Assembly (NCBI GenBank): GCA_959347315.1
Contig: OY365815.1
Span: 13,636,736 to 13,700,735, forward strand
Source of the DNA: Bimastos eiseni
Taxonomy: Eukaryota > Annelida > Clitellata > Crassiclitellata > Lumbricidae
DNA length: 64,000 bases
Direction: 5' to 3'
The notes under the pieces are model-generated. The model was not told the origin of the DNA. It made no database searches and worked only from the letters and a program-made list of their open reading frames with translations. The position numbers were made by a program, and so were the translations under genes. How positions within the stretch are numbered: the first letter of the stretch is position 1; each line of letters opens with the position of its first letter. Shown in pieces: positions 8,891 through 22,600 of the stretch.

Positions 8891-9944
8891 ACTTTGGACA
8901 ATTAAGGCTATCTTCTCTGTGCCCATGAAGCGGTGCTCCACACTGTCCAAGTGCAAAAATGTCCCGTATTATTTTTTTGGTAATAACTATTTTTCGCAAC
9001 TTATAGGCCTAGGCCTACATAACCGTTGTCGATAAAGACGAGTCATACGCCGGACCCAACTGCAGTACCAGCTGCCCAGCATCGGTTGTCGTTAGAAAAT
9101 TAAGGGCCATTTATGAACTTATCAGAATATGCAGTGTCATTGTTTCCTGTACTTTTCTTTAGTAGAATGGAAATCGAAATTTGAAATTTTTATGTGGCGG
9201 AACGAAGTAAACCATGCAAGAAGCTACGTATGTTCACTCTGCGATATTAAAATCGGTTAAATTGGTTAATTTTAAAGGAGATTATGATATTTTGTTAAAT
9301 TTCATAGCACTTGATTAATAGTGTATTTTTAATTTAGCAATGGAGGTGGGGTGTCATGGCACCTATCACACCCTCTGGAAAGCGATGGTGCATTACGAGG
9401 CTAGATAAATCAATAAAATCATACCATCGCCATAAGAAAATGTTTAATGCAATGTAAGTAAATCTCCCAAATTTATCAGCGCCACCAATTTACAGCCGCG
9501 TCAGAGAGACCACGTTGAAAAATTATGTGGGGCAAGGTGGGGAAAAACGCGCACTCTAAGGAAAATTTTATTCAGAGAGCAAAACATAATGACAGTTGAT
9601 AACCATTTATGATCATCAACAACACCTTCTCTGATGCTACAAAATCACCAAACTAAAAAACGTAAATAAATTCAATTTGAGCTTAAAACTGTCTTTAATT
9701 ATTTTGGCCAAAAATGGGCATCTTGCCCCCTATACGGGGCAAAACGCACATAGGCCTACCTGGGCATTTTGCCCCACTGAAAATATTACATACTTTTAGA
9801 TGCCTAGAAAGAGTTTTTCTTGGCACTTTATAGGCCTTAGATTTGTTCTGCTTTACTCTTACCAATTTCGCCCAACCTGATTTTTGCAAAGACCAATCTC
9901 CAATGTCTCGTACTCTCCTTTCTTTGTCTTTTTCTTATAAAATA

Positions 9945-10640
9945 ACTAGCTGGGGTACCCAACGTTGCCCGGGTAAAGAAATATGGAGAATGGAAATGGA
10001 TTTGACCCCTGGATATCCATCCACAGGTGTGCCTGTCTTTCGTCTTAGCGAGGTTTTGTTGGTTTGCCAAGTGTAGTACCTCGGAACCTGTGAGTAGGCC
10101 TACAGTAGTGTATTCGCAAAATCATCCTGCTGATTGGACTGATGGGACTGTGCAGCCGTGGAGGCCGCCTGTCTGGCAGCAATTGCAGCCTGCCTGGTCC
10201 GAGTCACTTGGGGGGGGGGGGGCTGCAGCTTGTCTGGAAGCATTTGTAGCTTGTCTGGTCTGTGTCACCTGGGGGACTCCGAAGCCCGGTAGGTTGCTTG
10301 TATTTCAGCATCAGCAGGCATTCTTGCCTGTCTTGCCTCTGGTACCTCTAATGCTCTGGAAGATGAACGTCTGACGGCATCAGCAGGTGTTTTGTCGAAA
10401 CGTTCCTGGCGACTGAGAAGGAACCCCTACTCCTGGGGTAGTTGTTGCAGTCCTGAGACAGGTTTCTGGCCCTGGAGACCAAGAAGACGGCGGCCGCGGG
10501 ATTCACCAGCCCCTCTACTGGGTGTCCCAGGTTTTTTTCGAGCCAACGACGAAGGCTTCGAGTCAATAGCTCCAAAACTGTGCAAGTGCATAGCCGGACA
10601 GACAGACACACACAGAATCTTCTCTTTATTTATATAGACA
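9945..10640 (+). mobile_element. Dispersed repeat with 'ACCCAACGTTGCCCGGGTAA' head
   Basis: The 5' block CCCAACGTTGCCCGGGTA is a known-looking repeat head. The 3' part contains CTTCGAGTCAATAGCTCC...GTGCA...GGACAGACAGACACAC...TTTATTTATATAG. The same 3' block occurs in reverse orientation at 34300-34480 and 34620-34790, so this is a multi-copy family in the window. Class is not determined; no reverse transcriptase or transposase motif is seen. Confidence 0.55.
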
Positions 10641-10780
10641 TAGACTCATTATCTGTAGTGAAGACTTTTTTAGTGTAATATATGTTTTCAAATAGCAGAT
10701 TATCAAAAATATTGCAATTGTGTCAAAATTGTGGGGCACCTTTGGTGTACATGAGATGTGGATCAGATAAGGTAGTACGC

Positions 10781-10870
10781 TCAGTCACATGAGGCAAGAC
10801 GACCAGTCACACGGGGCAAGACGCCCAATCACATGGGGCAAGACGCGCAGTCGCATGGGGCAAGACGCTC
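10781..10870. repeat. 22-bp minisatellite, four units
   Basis: Units of the form CAGTCACATGGGGCAAGACG plus two variable bases repeat four times with small differences. The GGGGCAAGACG core is the same motif seen at the ends of the surrounding compound repeat. Confidence 0.85.
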
Positions 10871-11594
10871 ATGGGCATCTTACCTCCCCAACACGTATAG
10901 GCTAACTACATTCCATACTATACACCATTTACAACTACTTCAATGACAGGTTAATTCGCACTGTAATATTTCTAACTGTTAAGTTATCCAAGAAAATAAA
11001 CATCTTTGGATAACAGTAAATCCATATAATTTATATTTTAAAAAAAACAGTGAATGCTATCAGCTTTTACAGAAATTAGACTTTTGTTGATAACGAGTGA
11101 TTTGTTCATAGGGAACACGAAAGAAAGCTGCCTTTCAACCGAAAATGCATTTAACAAAGTAATTCAAACTAAAATTTTGGTTCGGTATATTAGATGACTG
11201 AAAAAATGCTGATGGGCGTCTTACATCCCATGGGCGTTTTGCCCCACCCTCCCCTATGTTATGATACTTACCAGAACTAGTTTACCGTAGGTTTACCTAA
11301 CACTCAATGGCCTATACGAATAATCTCATTGTGTAAGGCATAGGAACGCACATCCACGATAGTGACGCGTTCAGAAGTTTAAGGTAAGCCTGCTCAGTAT
11401 CGTTCAACATTTCGCAAAGAAACTTCAAAGACGGTTGAAAAGTTCGATGTAATGAAATCTTGAAAGTGATTACGTTTAATTTGAAGATTTAATATTCATT
11501 GAGGGGTTTTGAAGTATAGCTAGCTGTTTTTCACTTGTCTGCAATGCAAGCGTATGTAAAACGGCATCTGCACCGTGCTAGTATAAGCGCTTAA

Positions 11595-12884
11595 CTCTCA
11601 TGCGAACAAGCAAAATGCAACTTAATTCGAATAAAGGAGGGTCTGGCAGACTATCCCCATTTGGTATAGGTTCTTCAAAGGCATCAGGGTTTTTTATAAG
11701 TCACTTTTAACAAGTGTCTTTAGAATAACAAAATAACTACCAGTAGGCCAATGCAGTATAAATCATTTCTATGATCAATGTGAAATTAAATCTTCAGTTA
11801 CATTATTTTATGACAGTCTGTTATAAATGTTTGATCGAATCATTGATTATCCACCTATAAAATTAGAAATTAAAAAACCCACAATTTTAGTCAATTTAGT
11901 TGTGATTACTGTTATGTTCAAATGCTACTTTTAATATGCTATTTATCTGTCACAAAATAGTGAAAACACCATAATTGTGATCACGAAGTTCAGTCAGCTA
12001 GTATCGTTCTTGCTTGCATTGATCACATGTGTAGAGTGCTGAAGACGACCAGTGAGACTGGTTTGTAACATGTGGCAGCATCTGATTCTGTCCTTCTTTT
12101 TGCAACACTGTAGGTAGCATAGATGTTTTGTACCATCCTATTACTGATTCTGTTTAACAGTAATCTTAAATCGGGCAGCCAAGATTGCATGCTGTACTGC
12201 TCCTGCCTGTGGAATGGTTGTTGTGTTAGTCATCCACGGTGTTACCAGAGATCTCGCTGTTTGTAGCGCTTCTTCATCTCCCATTCTCAGTTGTTCAATA
12301 TCCAGATAATCATTGCATTGAGTGTATGACATTGAAGAAGCAGACAACTGGCCATCTGTTTGTCTTACGCTTGACAGACCTTGCCTAAATTGTCAATCCG
12401 TCCACATTCTCTCATTCCAACTTTTGTTTTACTACATCATGCAACCGAGTATGACCTCTTGAAAGTGGTTTATAAATACTGCCAGACATAATCGGATCGT
12501 GACTTGTATTCATGTCTATCGGCTTCATCGGCAGAAGCAGTTTCATCAGCGTTATCATCACTATCCGACAACACCGTCCTTTTAAGCTCTGTACTCATCA
12601 TCAGAAACATCTGAAAGTTGATCTGTATAGACGTTGGCTTCTCATCACATTCACATTTGTTGTAATTGCTGTCAATGTCTAAACTGTCATCATTAGTCTC
12701 AGACAATATCATCTTCAGTGCTTCCTAGGTACTAAATCGTTTTGGTCATTTAGATGTGCTTATTGTTGCTCAACGACTTGGCAGCAAAGTCATAAAAGTG
12801 ATTTTTGAAAATATAATATTTTAGAAAGTTATTCAACAAATATATGACACGGATCTGGCCAGCCCTCCCTTGTTCGCATGAGAA
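11595..12884 (-). mobile_element. piggyBac-like element, internally deleted
   Basis: Terminal sequences CTCTCATGCGAACAAG (left) and CTTGTTCGCATGAGA (right) form an inverted repeat. They are bounded by TTAA at 11591-11594 and 12885-12888, the target duplication of piggyBac elements. A second inverted block (GGAGGGTCTGGCAGA / CTGGCCAGCCCTCC) lies just inside. On the minus strand, 12470-12712 encodes an acidic Ser/Asp/Glu-rich frame (SDSDDNADETASADEAD) like the N-termini of piggyBac transposases, but no DDD catalytic core remains. 1,290 bp is too short for an autonomous copy. Confidence 0.55.
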
Positions 12885-12888
12885 TTAA

Positions 12889-13628
12889 GCAGCATCAAAT
12901 CGGATAGTGCCTTTATTTATGATCGTTTGAAAGACATGTTAACAACTGGTAATCCTGCATTTTAGGTGCTTTAATTATTTCACATTAATACAGCTCTTCT
13001 ATTTAAATATGATTATTTTAATCAATCTCATTTCCATTTAAACATATTTTTTATCAATCCAGCTTCTATTTAAGTATGATTTTTCATCAATCCAGCTTCA
13101 ACTTAAATATAGGCAAATTGTTTTTATCAATCAGGACTGCTTCTACTTGTATAAACCTTATAGCCATTTAATTTTCTAATGACAGCTAACATTGCACAGT
13201 AATCGAATTCAGTTAAACAATACAAAATAATTAAAGGACCTAATCTGCAAGATAACCTAATATAAGAATTACATCTTTTGTTTCCTCACTTGTTACAGCA
13301 GATCAATTAGATAAGGTTATTGTTATTAGTTTCTGTTTAGATTTATCAGTTTATCAATCTGATGTAATTTTTAGCATGTATATTAGCTCTGCTATTGTTC
13401 ATTAAAGGAAATATAGCAATTATCATTAAATTGATATTGTGCTGTTATGATGATGTTAACAAATGTTTGTTGCAAATAAATAAATGATTGATTGATCCTC
13501 ACTTTAAATAACAAACAATTTACAATGAAATAGCCTGTTGCATTAAGAGTAAAGGTTTAAATAGGCTGTGATCACTGCCTGCTGTTGTGGGTAAAGAACA
13601 TTGTGTTGCTGATGTCTTTATCGTTTTT
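12889..13628. other. AT-rich region upstream of RRM gene
   Basis: No ORF or recognised element is present. It includes loosely repeated blocks TTTTATCAATCCAGCTTC(TA)(T/A)TTAA around 13050-13110. It probably contains the promoter and 5' untranslated exon of the gene at 13645, since TTTTTAG|GTTAAG at 13624-13630 is a plausible acceptor just before the start codon. Confidence 0.4.
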
Positions 13629-13644
13629 AGGTTAAGCTTTATAA

Positions 13645-16600
13645 ATGGCACTTCAGATGAGGTTCGTGATGCATGCGTCTCAGAATGGTGGCTCTGAGGC
13701 TACATTTGAAGATATTTTAAAGTGGTGCAAAGAAGTTGGAGTTCTTGAAACACATCTGTGCTTTAGCGCAGTTGTGACAGCTTTTGCCAAGGCAAGACAG
13801 CCAAATAGCAGGTATGTCAAATTAAATATATTTTCTGTTTAGAAAATATTGAATAGGCTAATACAAGCACTTGCATACACGCACTTACAGTCTGAAGTAG
13901 AAATGAGCACCATGGCAAGCTTAAAGGCGTGAAGTTATTTGTCTCTTATTAGGCCTTGTCCTAGTTTTCATGTCCATCTAAAATGTGGCCCTGGATGTAT
14001 GTTATGTATATTTCTAGCATACATATTAATCCTCTACGACTTAGACAATCATTGACATCATTAAACTATAATAATAATTATTTCAAACTGCAGGGCATTG
14101 GTAATGATCTGTATCTTTCAAATCTTTCCAAATTCAGGTTAAAGAATGCTTCAGGCCTGGGATAAAAGTTGACTGGTCAGGTTATTGCTTAAATTCAACT
14201 GCAGTAATAGAATTAAAGTACAATGATGATGATAATAATAATTATGATGAGAATAATAATAATGATAAAATTGGTAATAATAAGTGCAATAAAAGCTCTG
14301 GGAATGATTTCTCCACAGACACTTGGTGTCGATGACATGCAGCGCTTTGTTGCTGACTTAGCGGTTCCATATGGTATGGACCAATCTCTAGACAGCAAAG
14401 AAGCAGCCCTGGAGGAACTGGCAAAGAGGCTCACAGGCAATACTCAGGAGACAGTGAGTGTCTACAACATTTCCCTATCTATGGCTTTACACATTCTTGT
14501 GTCCACTCGTAACCTGTATTTTCTCAAAATGTACTCTATTTTGTAATATTTTCATGCTTCTAGGACAACCCTCCTGGCAAATAACCTCCTGGACAATAAC
14601 GGCCCCCATGCAAAAACCCCCAGGCAAAAGTCACTTACACCACTGATAAAAATCATTGTATAATTATGCAAATAATTTTATTGAGCATACATTTATTATG
14701 AATTTATAAAATATATATTACAGAACCATTCAAAGTAGTAATTTGAAATTAAATCTTGCACAGAAAATGTTTTGCATTGCCAATATTTTATTGTTCTTAA
14801 AAAGACGGGTTGTGAGAAATTCAACTTAGATGGTCAATAGCATTGCGCTCCTTGTAGTATTTAATGATGCTCAGAATCAGTGCATTTTAGTCTGCATATA
14901 TTTCTTACTAGGAGGTTGTGATGGGTTACCAGCCAGAAATTGATTGCAGTGAACTTGTAATGCTTGTTCTCAATGAATGAATGCTATGAACTTTCAAATG
15001 GTTGGATGATAAGCCAACCATTGACTGGATTGCCTTTTCCATTGTCATCCTTCTGTTCTTCTTTTCTCCACATCATTTGCTCTTGCCTTATTGCAGTTTG
15101 ATTTCATTAAGCATTAGTTTGATTGATAGGTGAAAATTAGTTCAGACGATTGTATGGTAAGCAAGTTAGTGGGTACATTCTTTAATCAGATGTTTGCAAA
15201 CGCACGACATGTGCAGAAAAAATTTAAAAGTACGATGAAAAAATCTATATCTAAAACGTCACATTTCCACTCTCACATCTCGTATATCATATCACAGCAC
15301 ACTTTAGATTATATAACACCATTGACAGAAGTATTACTGTACAGACTGTGTAGATTTTGTATTGGACTGAATCTTCAACTAGAGTTTGGTGTTCAAATGG
15401 TTGATGCCTTGTGATGTCATAATGTGGTCTCAGCTGCACATTTACACCAGTTTAATGCTCATCAAAACAGTGTCTGTTTGTAATGACAAACTTCACTGCA
15501 TTTCAGGCTTGAAAATGTATTTTATAAATACTCCTTAAAACCTCACCTCTTGCTATCTCTTAATGGGTCTTTCACTTAATGTTACTGAGAACTCTGCTCG
15601 TTGACAAATGTATTCGTGTATGTTTGTAGGTAGGTATTGTATGTATGTAATGTATCTGGCTATTTCTAAATCACCTTAAGAACCTCACAAGGCTGCTTAA
15701 CGTGGCAATTCAATAGATCTAAATAGATAAGGTGCTAAGGGTAATCTGATGACATGTATTTTAAGATGTCTTCAAATGTTATGAAGTAAGCGTCATATAT
15801 CTTAAGTTTTATTTTAGAGAAATAAATTTTTTTATTTTTAGGAAACTGAAGTTTTAGATTTGGGAACTGAATATCGTCCTGGAAAACGAGTAAGTCAGTG
15901 TTGCTTTTAATTGCGCTTCTGATTATCATTTCACGGCCCTGTGGCCGATCGTTCTTGGACTGCCGCCAGACCGTGAATCAGTTTGGGTAGTACTGGCTTC
16001 AAATGTTATAAAGTAAACGTTATATGTCATAAGTTTTATTTTAGAGAAATACATTTTTTTATTTTTAGGAAACTGAAGTTTCAGATTTGGGAACTGAATA
16101 TCATCCTGGAAAACGAGTAAGTCAGTGTTGCTTTTAATTGCACTTCTGATTATCATTTCAAGGCTCTGTGGCCGATCGTTCTTGCACAGGCACTGGGCCA
16201 TGAATCAGTTTGTGTAGCTTTGTATTGGAGTAACACTTAGAGCTATGCCAGTTGTAAAATCTTCCAAATTTGTCATTGTTGTTTTGAATATGTATTGGCT
16301 CAAGAACTTGTCACAAAAGACAACTAACTGGTTCACCACTTGACTGCAATTTTTCCAGAAATGTTCTTTCGATAATGAGGCTTTCCTCAGTTTTGTGCAT
16401 GATTATTTATCATTAACCATTTTTGAATGAATTTCTTCTTATGTCAAAATGTGTTTTATGCTGCAGTTGTGTTTGGAGATTAAAATTTATTTGATATTGC
16501 ATTAAGTTTATTTGATAGTTTGCAATATCAGTATTTTAATGTGACAAGTAGCAATCATGTATTTGTCTGTAGAGCAAGGGGATCTCCCGTTGGATTTGTG

Positions 16601-19600
16601 TTAAAGATCTGCCATACGATTGTACACTGCTGGACATCATGGTTCAATTGACCAAATATGGCGAAATTGTTTATGCAAGCAAAGACTCTGCTAATATGCA
16701 GGTGCAATCTGGATTTATTTTATTTTGTTTGTCTCCATTTATATATTCTGGTTTAATGTTATCCATTTTGGAATGAGGACTCATGTTGGTTCTGTGCATC
16801 ACTCTGCACCAGGATCTTAAAATGTTCTCTCACAATACTCTAGTGGTTAGCATATTGTACTGTCAATCAAGTGGTGAGGTTCAAATTCCTGCCTGTGCAG
16901 TAATTTGCTTTTTTATTTCTGCTCTATCTAGGCATCTCAACTATAATGATATAATTGACAACTCATTATCAGTGTGAAGATGAATCGATGAGTTAGGATT
17001 ACTGACCAACCATTCTCATGTACCAAGGCTAAGAAAACTGAAGTTGCTACCCCTTCATAACCATTACTATTGAGCACCCTTGCAACAGCAGACTAAATGT
17101 GCTTGTGCTAGTTACAAATTTTCATAAAATTGATAATATTGCATTCCATTAGCCTAACATGTGCTTATTGTTCAAGGTGAAAATTGAGATTGATGGTTTA
17201 CAATCTGAAGAAGAGTTAAACCAACTGTACCACACTGGAGTTCAAATTCGAGGAAAGTTCATGGAAATTGAGCCTTGTACAAAGCAGGTGAGCAGATGGA
17301 GGGTGAGAGTTGAAAAATCTTATTAAAGGAATCTGGATATTGAACAACTTACACAGCTCTAACAGTTTTAACAGCAAGCTACATTGGTTTTCCAGTCACC
17401 TTTGGCTTCACTCTCTTTGTTAATGTGTTAAGTGTGATTTCAGAACAATTGTACGTGACCGGATTGCATGCAGAGCATCAGGTATAAAGATTTATGAATG
17501 TACTAAAGCACATACTGACTTTTCTGGACAAGCAACTGATTTTAATTCTAAATTGAGTACTTTGGTTGGCCTGCATTTTATGTTTTATGAACCATGGGCT
17601 CCAATTTGAAAGAGGTTCTTTGCTGAATAGGAAACCATCGGAATGATTTTTAAACATTGGGGTTGTATGTTCATATTTATGAAGTGAATTTTCAGCACAT
17701 TTGACTTTGTACAAATAGAACCTTGAATTTTCAGGTCAAATTGTCAGCCACTGCTATTAATATATAAGATGGATGTGTGAGTTTTGGTGAATAAGTAAAG
17801 CAGAAGTAACACTGAAAACCTTATGAAGTAGGTAATTTGCTGAGTTTAGGAAATTTAGAGGTTTCTTGGAATCCGGAAAAGCGATTATTTTATTAATTTT
17901 TTTATCATTTTTTTGTTTTGATAATTAGAAAAAATTTATGCATTTATTTAATGTTTATGATTGTTTTCATCAAAAATCCATGGCCAGTTGATAAGAAGGT
18001 CTTTGTCTAAAATTCTTCAGTGCTCTGTGAATCATGTTTTTTAAATGAATACATTTCTTGTTTAGCAAAGTCAATTGTTTTGTAGTTAGGTTTATGGAAA
18101 TATTTCTATCAAGAAATTATATTATTGATTTAATAATCGGATTTCTGCAATCGATATTCGGTTTGATAGAAACAGCAATATTGACAATCTTAGTATTTGC
18201 TAGATTTATATAGCACCCCTTCAAGGCTACTACTCAGGAGTGCTCCCGACTCTAGCAAATTTACAAAGAACAGTTTTAAGGCAAGTATAAAATTAGTCTG
18301 AGTGGACCCTTGGTTACAACCGCAATGCCAACGGGAGCATGTTGCAGAGCAAGGGGCCAACCATTGAGAAGGCACAGTTCTGTTTGGTAGTTGTACGGGC
18401 AAATGGGACAATGAGCATGCCTCGCCTCAGTAGAACGCAGAGAGTGGCGACCCAGTACACTCAAAATAGAGTAGAGATTATGATGACTATTCAAATATTA
18501 CTGATATCAGCACAAACAACGTTAGAGATTTTACTCGCACACCCATTTAGGCATGATCAACTGGACAATACAGGATGCTGAAATATTCTTGCATACAGCA
18601 AATATTTGTATGTCTTTTGTTTATTTAAAATGGAAATGGACCTCAACAATTGCTATTTGTTTATAATAATTTTAACAGAACAATCCTTGAGACAGAAGAT
18701 TTCCACAAGACTTTAATCAGTTATTTCTATTTTTATTTTTAGATGAAAGAAACAAGTGAAGACCAGGACAGATTCAGTCTCACACTTCATGTGTCGAACT
18801 ACAACAAGCAAGTAAGAACCTTTTTGCTTATGTGTTTCCCTTTAAGAAAAATGATAAGAATATCAGACTTCTTTAGTATGTGTTGGTTTCCTGGCATTAC
18901 ATTTAAGAGTATCATTGTGATATTCAAAACTTTGGAATGAGGAAGAGGGCTAATAAATTTGTGAGAGGATAAGCAAACTGTACTTTGTGAGGTCCTCAGT
19001 AGGTACTATTGGAAGTGTTCAGATTCTATTTGAAATTTATTTACTATTTTATCATTTTGTTTTAGAAAGCGACAGTTTCTGGATTGAAGAAGTTGTTCAG
19101 TAAGTATTCTTTGGTTCTATGATTTCAAACAACTTTTCAACTGTTCTTGTGATGGTTACATATTGCTAATTAGCATAGTCCTCAAAATAAAATGTTGGGC
19201 TAGAAATCAGGGCACCTTTGTTAAATTTGTCAGTAGTATTAATGAGAGAAAGCTTTGTCCTCTTATTCCAACTGGAAGATGGTGCTAAGTGACATGCAAA
19301 TTTTAGATATACATTTGGTAGTACTGACTGTAATTTTCGATGCCATATAGCTTGGCCAATTCTGGCATTTGTCATGGATTTGAGCATTGGTTATGGTATC
19401 GTACTTACTTACTTCTGCTCTCTCCCTGATCAAGATAGGGCCCTGGAAAATGTATTTGGCACAGACTACAAGAATTGTCTTCCTGTTTTGAATTGGAAAC
19501 TGGAATTTTCTTTCAATGATACTATTTATAGGTCTAAGAAACTGGTTTCTAGTTTGAACTTTATTTTTTTAGGATGTATCTGTAGACCACCATATGTATA

Positions 19601-22600
19601 GTATGTAATGTAATGTAATGGAGCACTTATATAGCACCACTCGAATCAGAGGCACTCACAACTCAACACAAAGCTAAAGAGAAACAAGGAAAGTCTTCAA
19701 GCGCTTCTGGAATTCAGCAGGAGAGAGGAGAGAGCAGCTTCTTTTGAAGAAGAAAGGAGAGGCTGTTCCAGCTGGTGGAACCCACATAGGCGAAGCTCCT
19801 GGATTGGGCCGTGGCAGAGCGTATTCGGGGAACCACCGGAAGTTCGCGGGTAGAGGAACGAAGGGGAACCCGGTGCAGAGTAGAGAAGACCCTAGGGCAG
19901 AGAGTCAGAAGGTAGGCGGGGCACACTCAAGAAGACCCTTGTGTTGCTGCGTAACTGTCTAACAACAGTTATGCAGCAACACAAGGGTCTTGAAACGAAT
20001 GCCAGTCCAGACTTGATCTGTTTGAAAATAGTAATATTGGAAAATGATGGTGATGATGATGATGGTAATATTGGCTATGAAAGCAAGATAAGGATGAAGA
20101 CTAAGACTAGAATTTTTGCATCCTTTGGACAGGTTTGTATGGCCATATAACAAAGATCTTCAGTCAGAAAGGAACTTCAGTTTGTTGGATTGAATTTGAA
20201 GCAGCAGAACAGGCAGCAAATGGTATTTCTGAGAATCTTATATTATCTTTATATGGTGTGAAAGTTATTGTTGATATCTGCATCCTGTTTCTTTTTCCGA
20301 CCAGGTCTTAATTGAGTACTATTACGTAGTATCATACCATATTGTAGCCGATTGGTTAGAGGGGTCAGACTATAACGCGCAGAGTACGGGTTCAATTGTT
20401 GTTCAAGGAATTACTGTGTAGGAACTTTGAGCATGTCCTTCGTATACAATTGCTCTGCAATATAATTGATATTTTGCTGTCCAGGCATGTGTGCACTTTT
20501 GAACTAATTGTATGAAAGGCAATATAATATTAGTTGTATTATATTGTATTACTGTCTTGTCTTTCTCAATCCTGGCATACCAATCTTAATCTTCAATCTA
20601 TAAAATCTATGTGAATGATTTCAATGACAGTGTTATGTAAATAAATAGCCTTTATATGCATCAGACAAGTGAGTGAAAATGCCATGACCAGTTGTCTATT
20701 TTAAATACAGGAAGATTAAGGCAACTTTTGAAAAAACTAATTACCAAAATAGATGATTATAGATGTTAAAAATATATATAAAATGAATTAATGAATTTTA
20801 AAATAGGGTTAATGTGTTTTTGTAGCTGCTTTTATGCTCCATGGAGTTCAACTTTGGGGCATGATTTTAAAAGTGAAAGTCTCAGGAACAGATTCTGTCA
20901 TGCCAATAGAAGTATGCATCTACTTCTATGTTTTCATTATTACTATAATGGTAATCACCTATTGAAATCTAATTTATCTGACTCTAAGATGTAATAATAG
21001 CCTTTAAAGAAAATGATAAGGCTGTCAAAAAATTTGAAATCACGGCCCTGTCGGTACCTGACCGCTGACCATTTGTTAGGATATGTAATGAATTGCTCAG
21101 TTTTACGGAATGTCGAGCACCAGAAGACCGATTTCGTTGCCCAGGCAGTCAGCTAATATGGTCAACAGAACATTTCTGGCATATGTTCAGGTAAAATTGC
21201 GCGTTTTTACGGAATGTTGGGCTCCCGAGAACCGATTTCATTGCCCAGGCAGTCATCCTCAGGCGGGTACCAGTTGACAGCCTTATCAATGAGTAGATAG
21301 TCTATTGGCAAACTGTGTCACTGCCAAGCGAGACAGTTGCATGTGCAACGGCTAGTCCAGACAGAGTGCACTAGAAATATTGGATTGTTACTATGAAAAA
21401 TAATACATTGTTGTCATTGTCTTTATCATTGGCAGCTATACAACTACTCTAGCCTTACAACTCAGCTTTGCGTGGAATTGAATTTGAGCTCAGCTGGTGT
21501 TCTGCTGTGGCCCTGAATTTTTCCCTGATTGCAAGTGTTTTATCTATGAGTGAGGCCTAGGTTTTATAACTGTTTTGCACATTAAAATTAGTACAGCCTT
21601 CAGATGATGCAAATGCAAATGACAGTTTTTATTACATAAAATGTCGGGAAATTGTGCAATTCTAAGGTAGAAATACCCAAATATCGGAATTTTAAGTAAA
21701 TTGTGTGCTGAAGATAGTTGCATTTACTAAGTAATTCGCAAAGAACCTTTTATGAAAATTGTCATCGCCCCAGAGTGCTCCATTCATTAGCCTTTCTTGG
21801 GACAGAATGAAAAATGTTCGGCTTCATTGTTTAAATTCCGAAAGAAAACAGCACTCAGAGCTAGCTGCTTCATGTTGTAAAGGTCTTCAGCCAATCTTCT
21901 TTACTGTACCACTAGACTACTGAAAAAGTTATTACTTGTAAGTAATAATATGGTGACATAAGCAACAGATGCAGATTAATCATTTATTTGAATGTTTATC
22001 ATTTAGGAGGAAGTTGATCTGACTTTTTTCAAAAGTAACAGTGCAAGTCTGTCTGCTGTCACTCCTTCTGCAAGTGTCATTGTTCGCAACATTCCGTAAG
22101 TTGTTAACACTGTCACTCACTTGTGAGAAATGTGGGATGTCCTGAGTTTTTTCTCTTGCCCTGACCAGGACCAGACAGTTTATGTCTCAGTGTTTCTACC
22201 GCACTAGTGTATGTGCTAAGCCACATGATAATATTATTCCTACTGCTCATCAATCAGTGATCAAATGCAAACTAGGTGAACAATGTTTAGTTTCCATTTC
22301 TTCCAGAATTTTGATGAATTGAGTTCTTATATGATTCTAATTGTCAATGCATTTCTAGAGATGACATAACTGAAGAATATATGATTATGCTGTTCAATAT
22401 TCGAGGAACAACTAAGATGTCAAAATTCTTCAAGTAAGAAAACTATTCTTTGTTAGTTAAAGACAATAACTAGAATATTAGATATAGGGCTGAACCGAAC
22501 CTCGGCTCGAAACTCGGCATGGCACAAGTTTCGTAGTACTCGGCATAAACTCAGACTCAGACAAATAGTGGGTCCAAGTTTTAATCTTTCCAATTTTCTG

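Larger units (their letters stand above)
9515..11260. repeat. Compound repeat region with GGGGCAA-rich ends
   Basis: It begins near GTGGGGCAAGGTGGGG (9523) and ends near GGGCGTTTTGCCCCACCC (11230-11250), an imperfect inverted relation. 'GGGGCAAAACGC/GCCCC' blocks also occur at 9715-9775. It contains the repeat at 9945-10640, an 11-12-base G run at 10212 and the minisatellite at 10781-10870. It probably represents one or two old DNA elements with later insertions; no transposase is seen. The rest of the span is AT-rich with no coding signal. Confidence 0.45.

Noticed and set aside
14223..14295. Met/Ile-rich frame before the third RRM-gene exon
   Set aside because: It is an ATG/AAT microsatellite translated. 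The coding exon is taken to start at 14296.
20340..20410. Candidate tRNA gene
   Set aside because: It has A- and B-box-like words but no closed cloverleaf, and a long tail shared with two other copies; it is a SINE.
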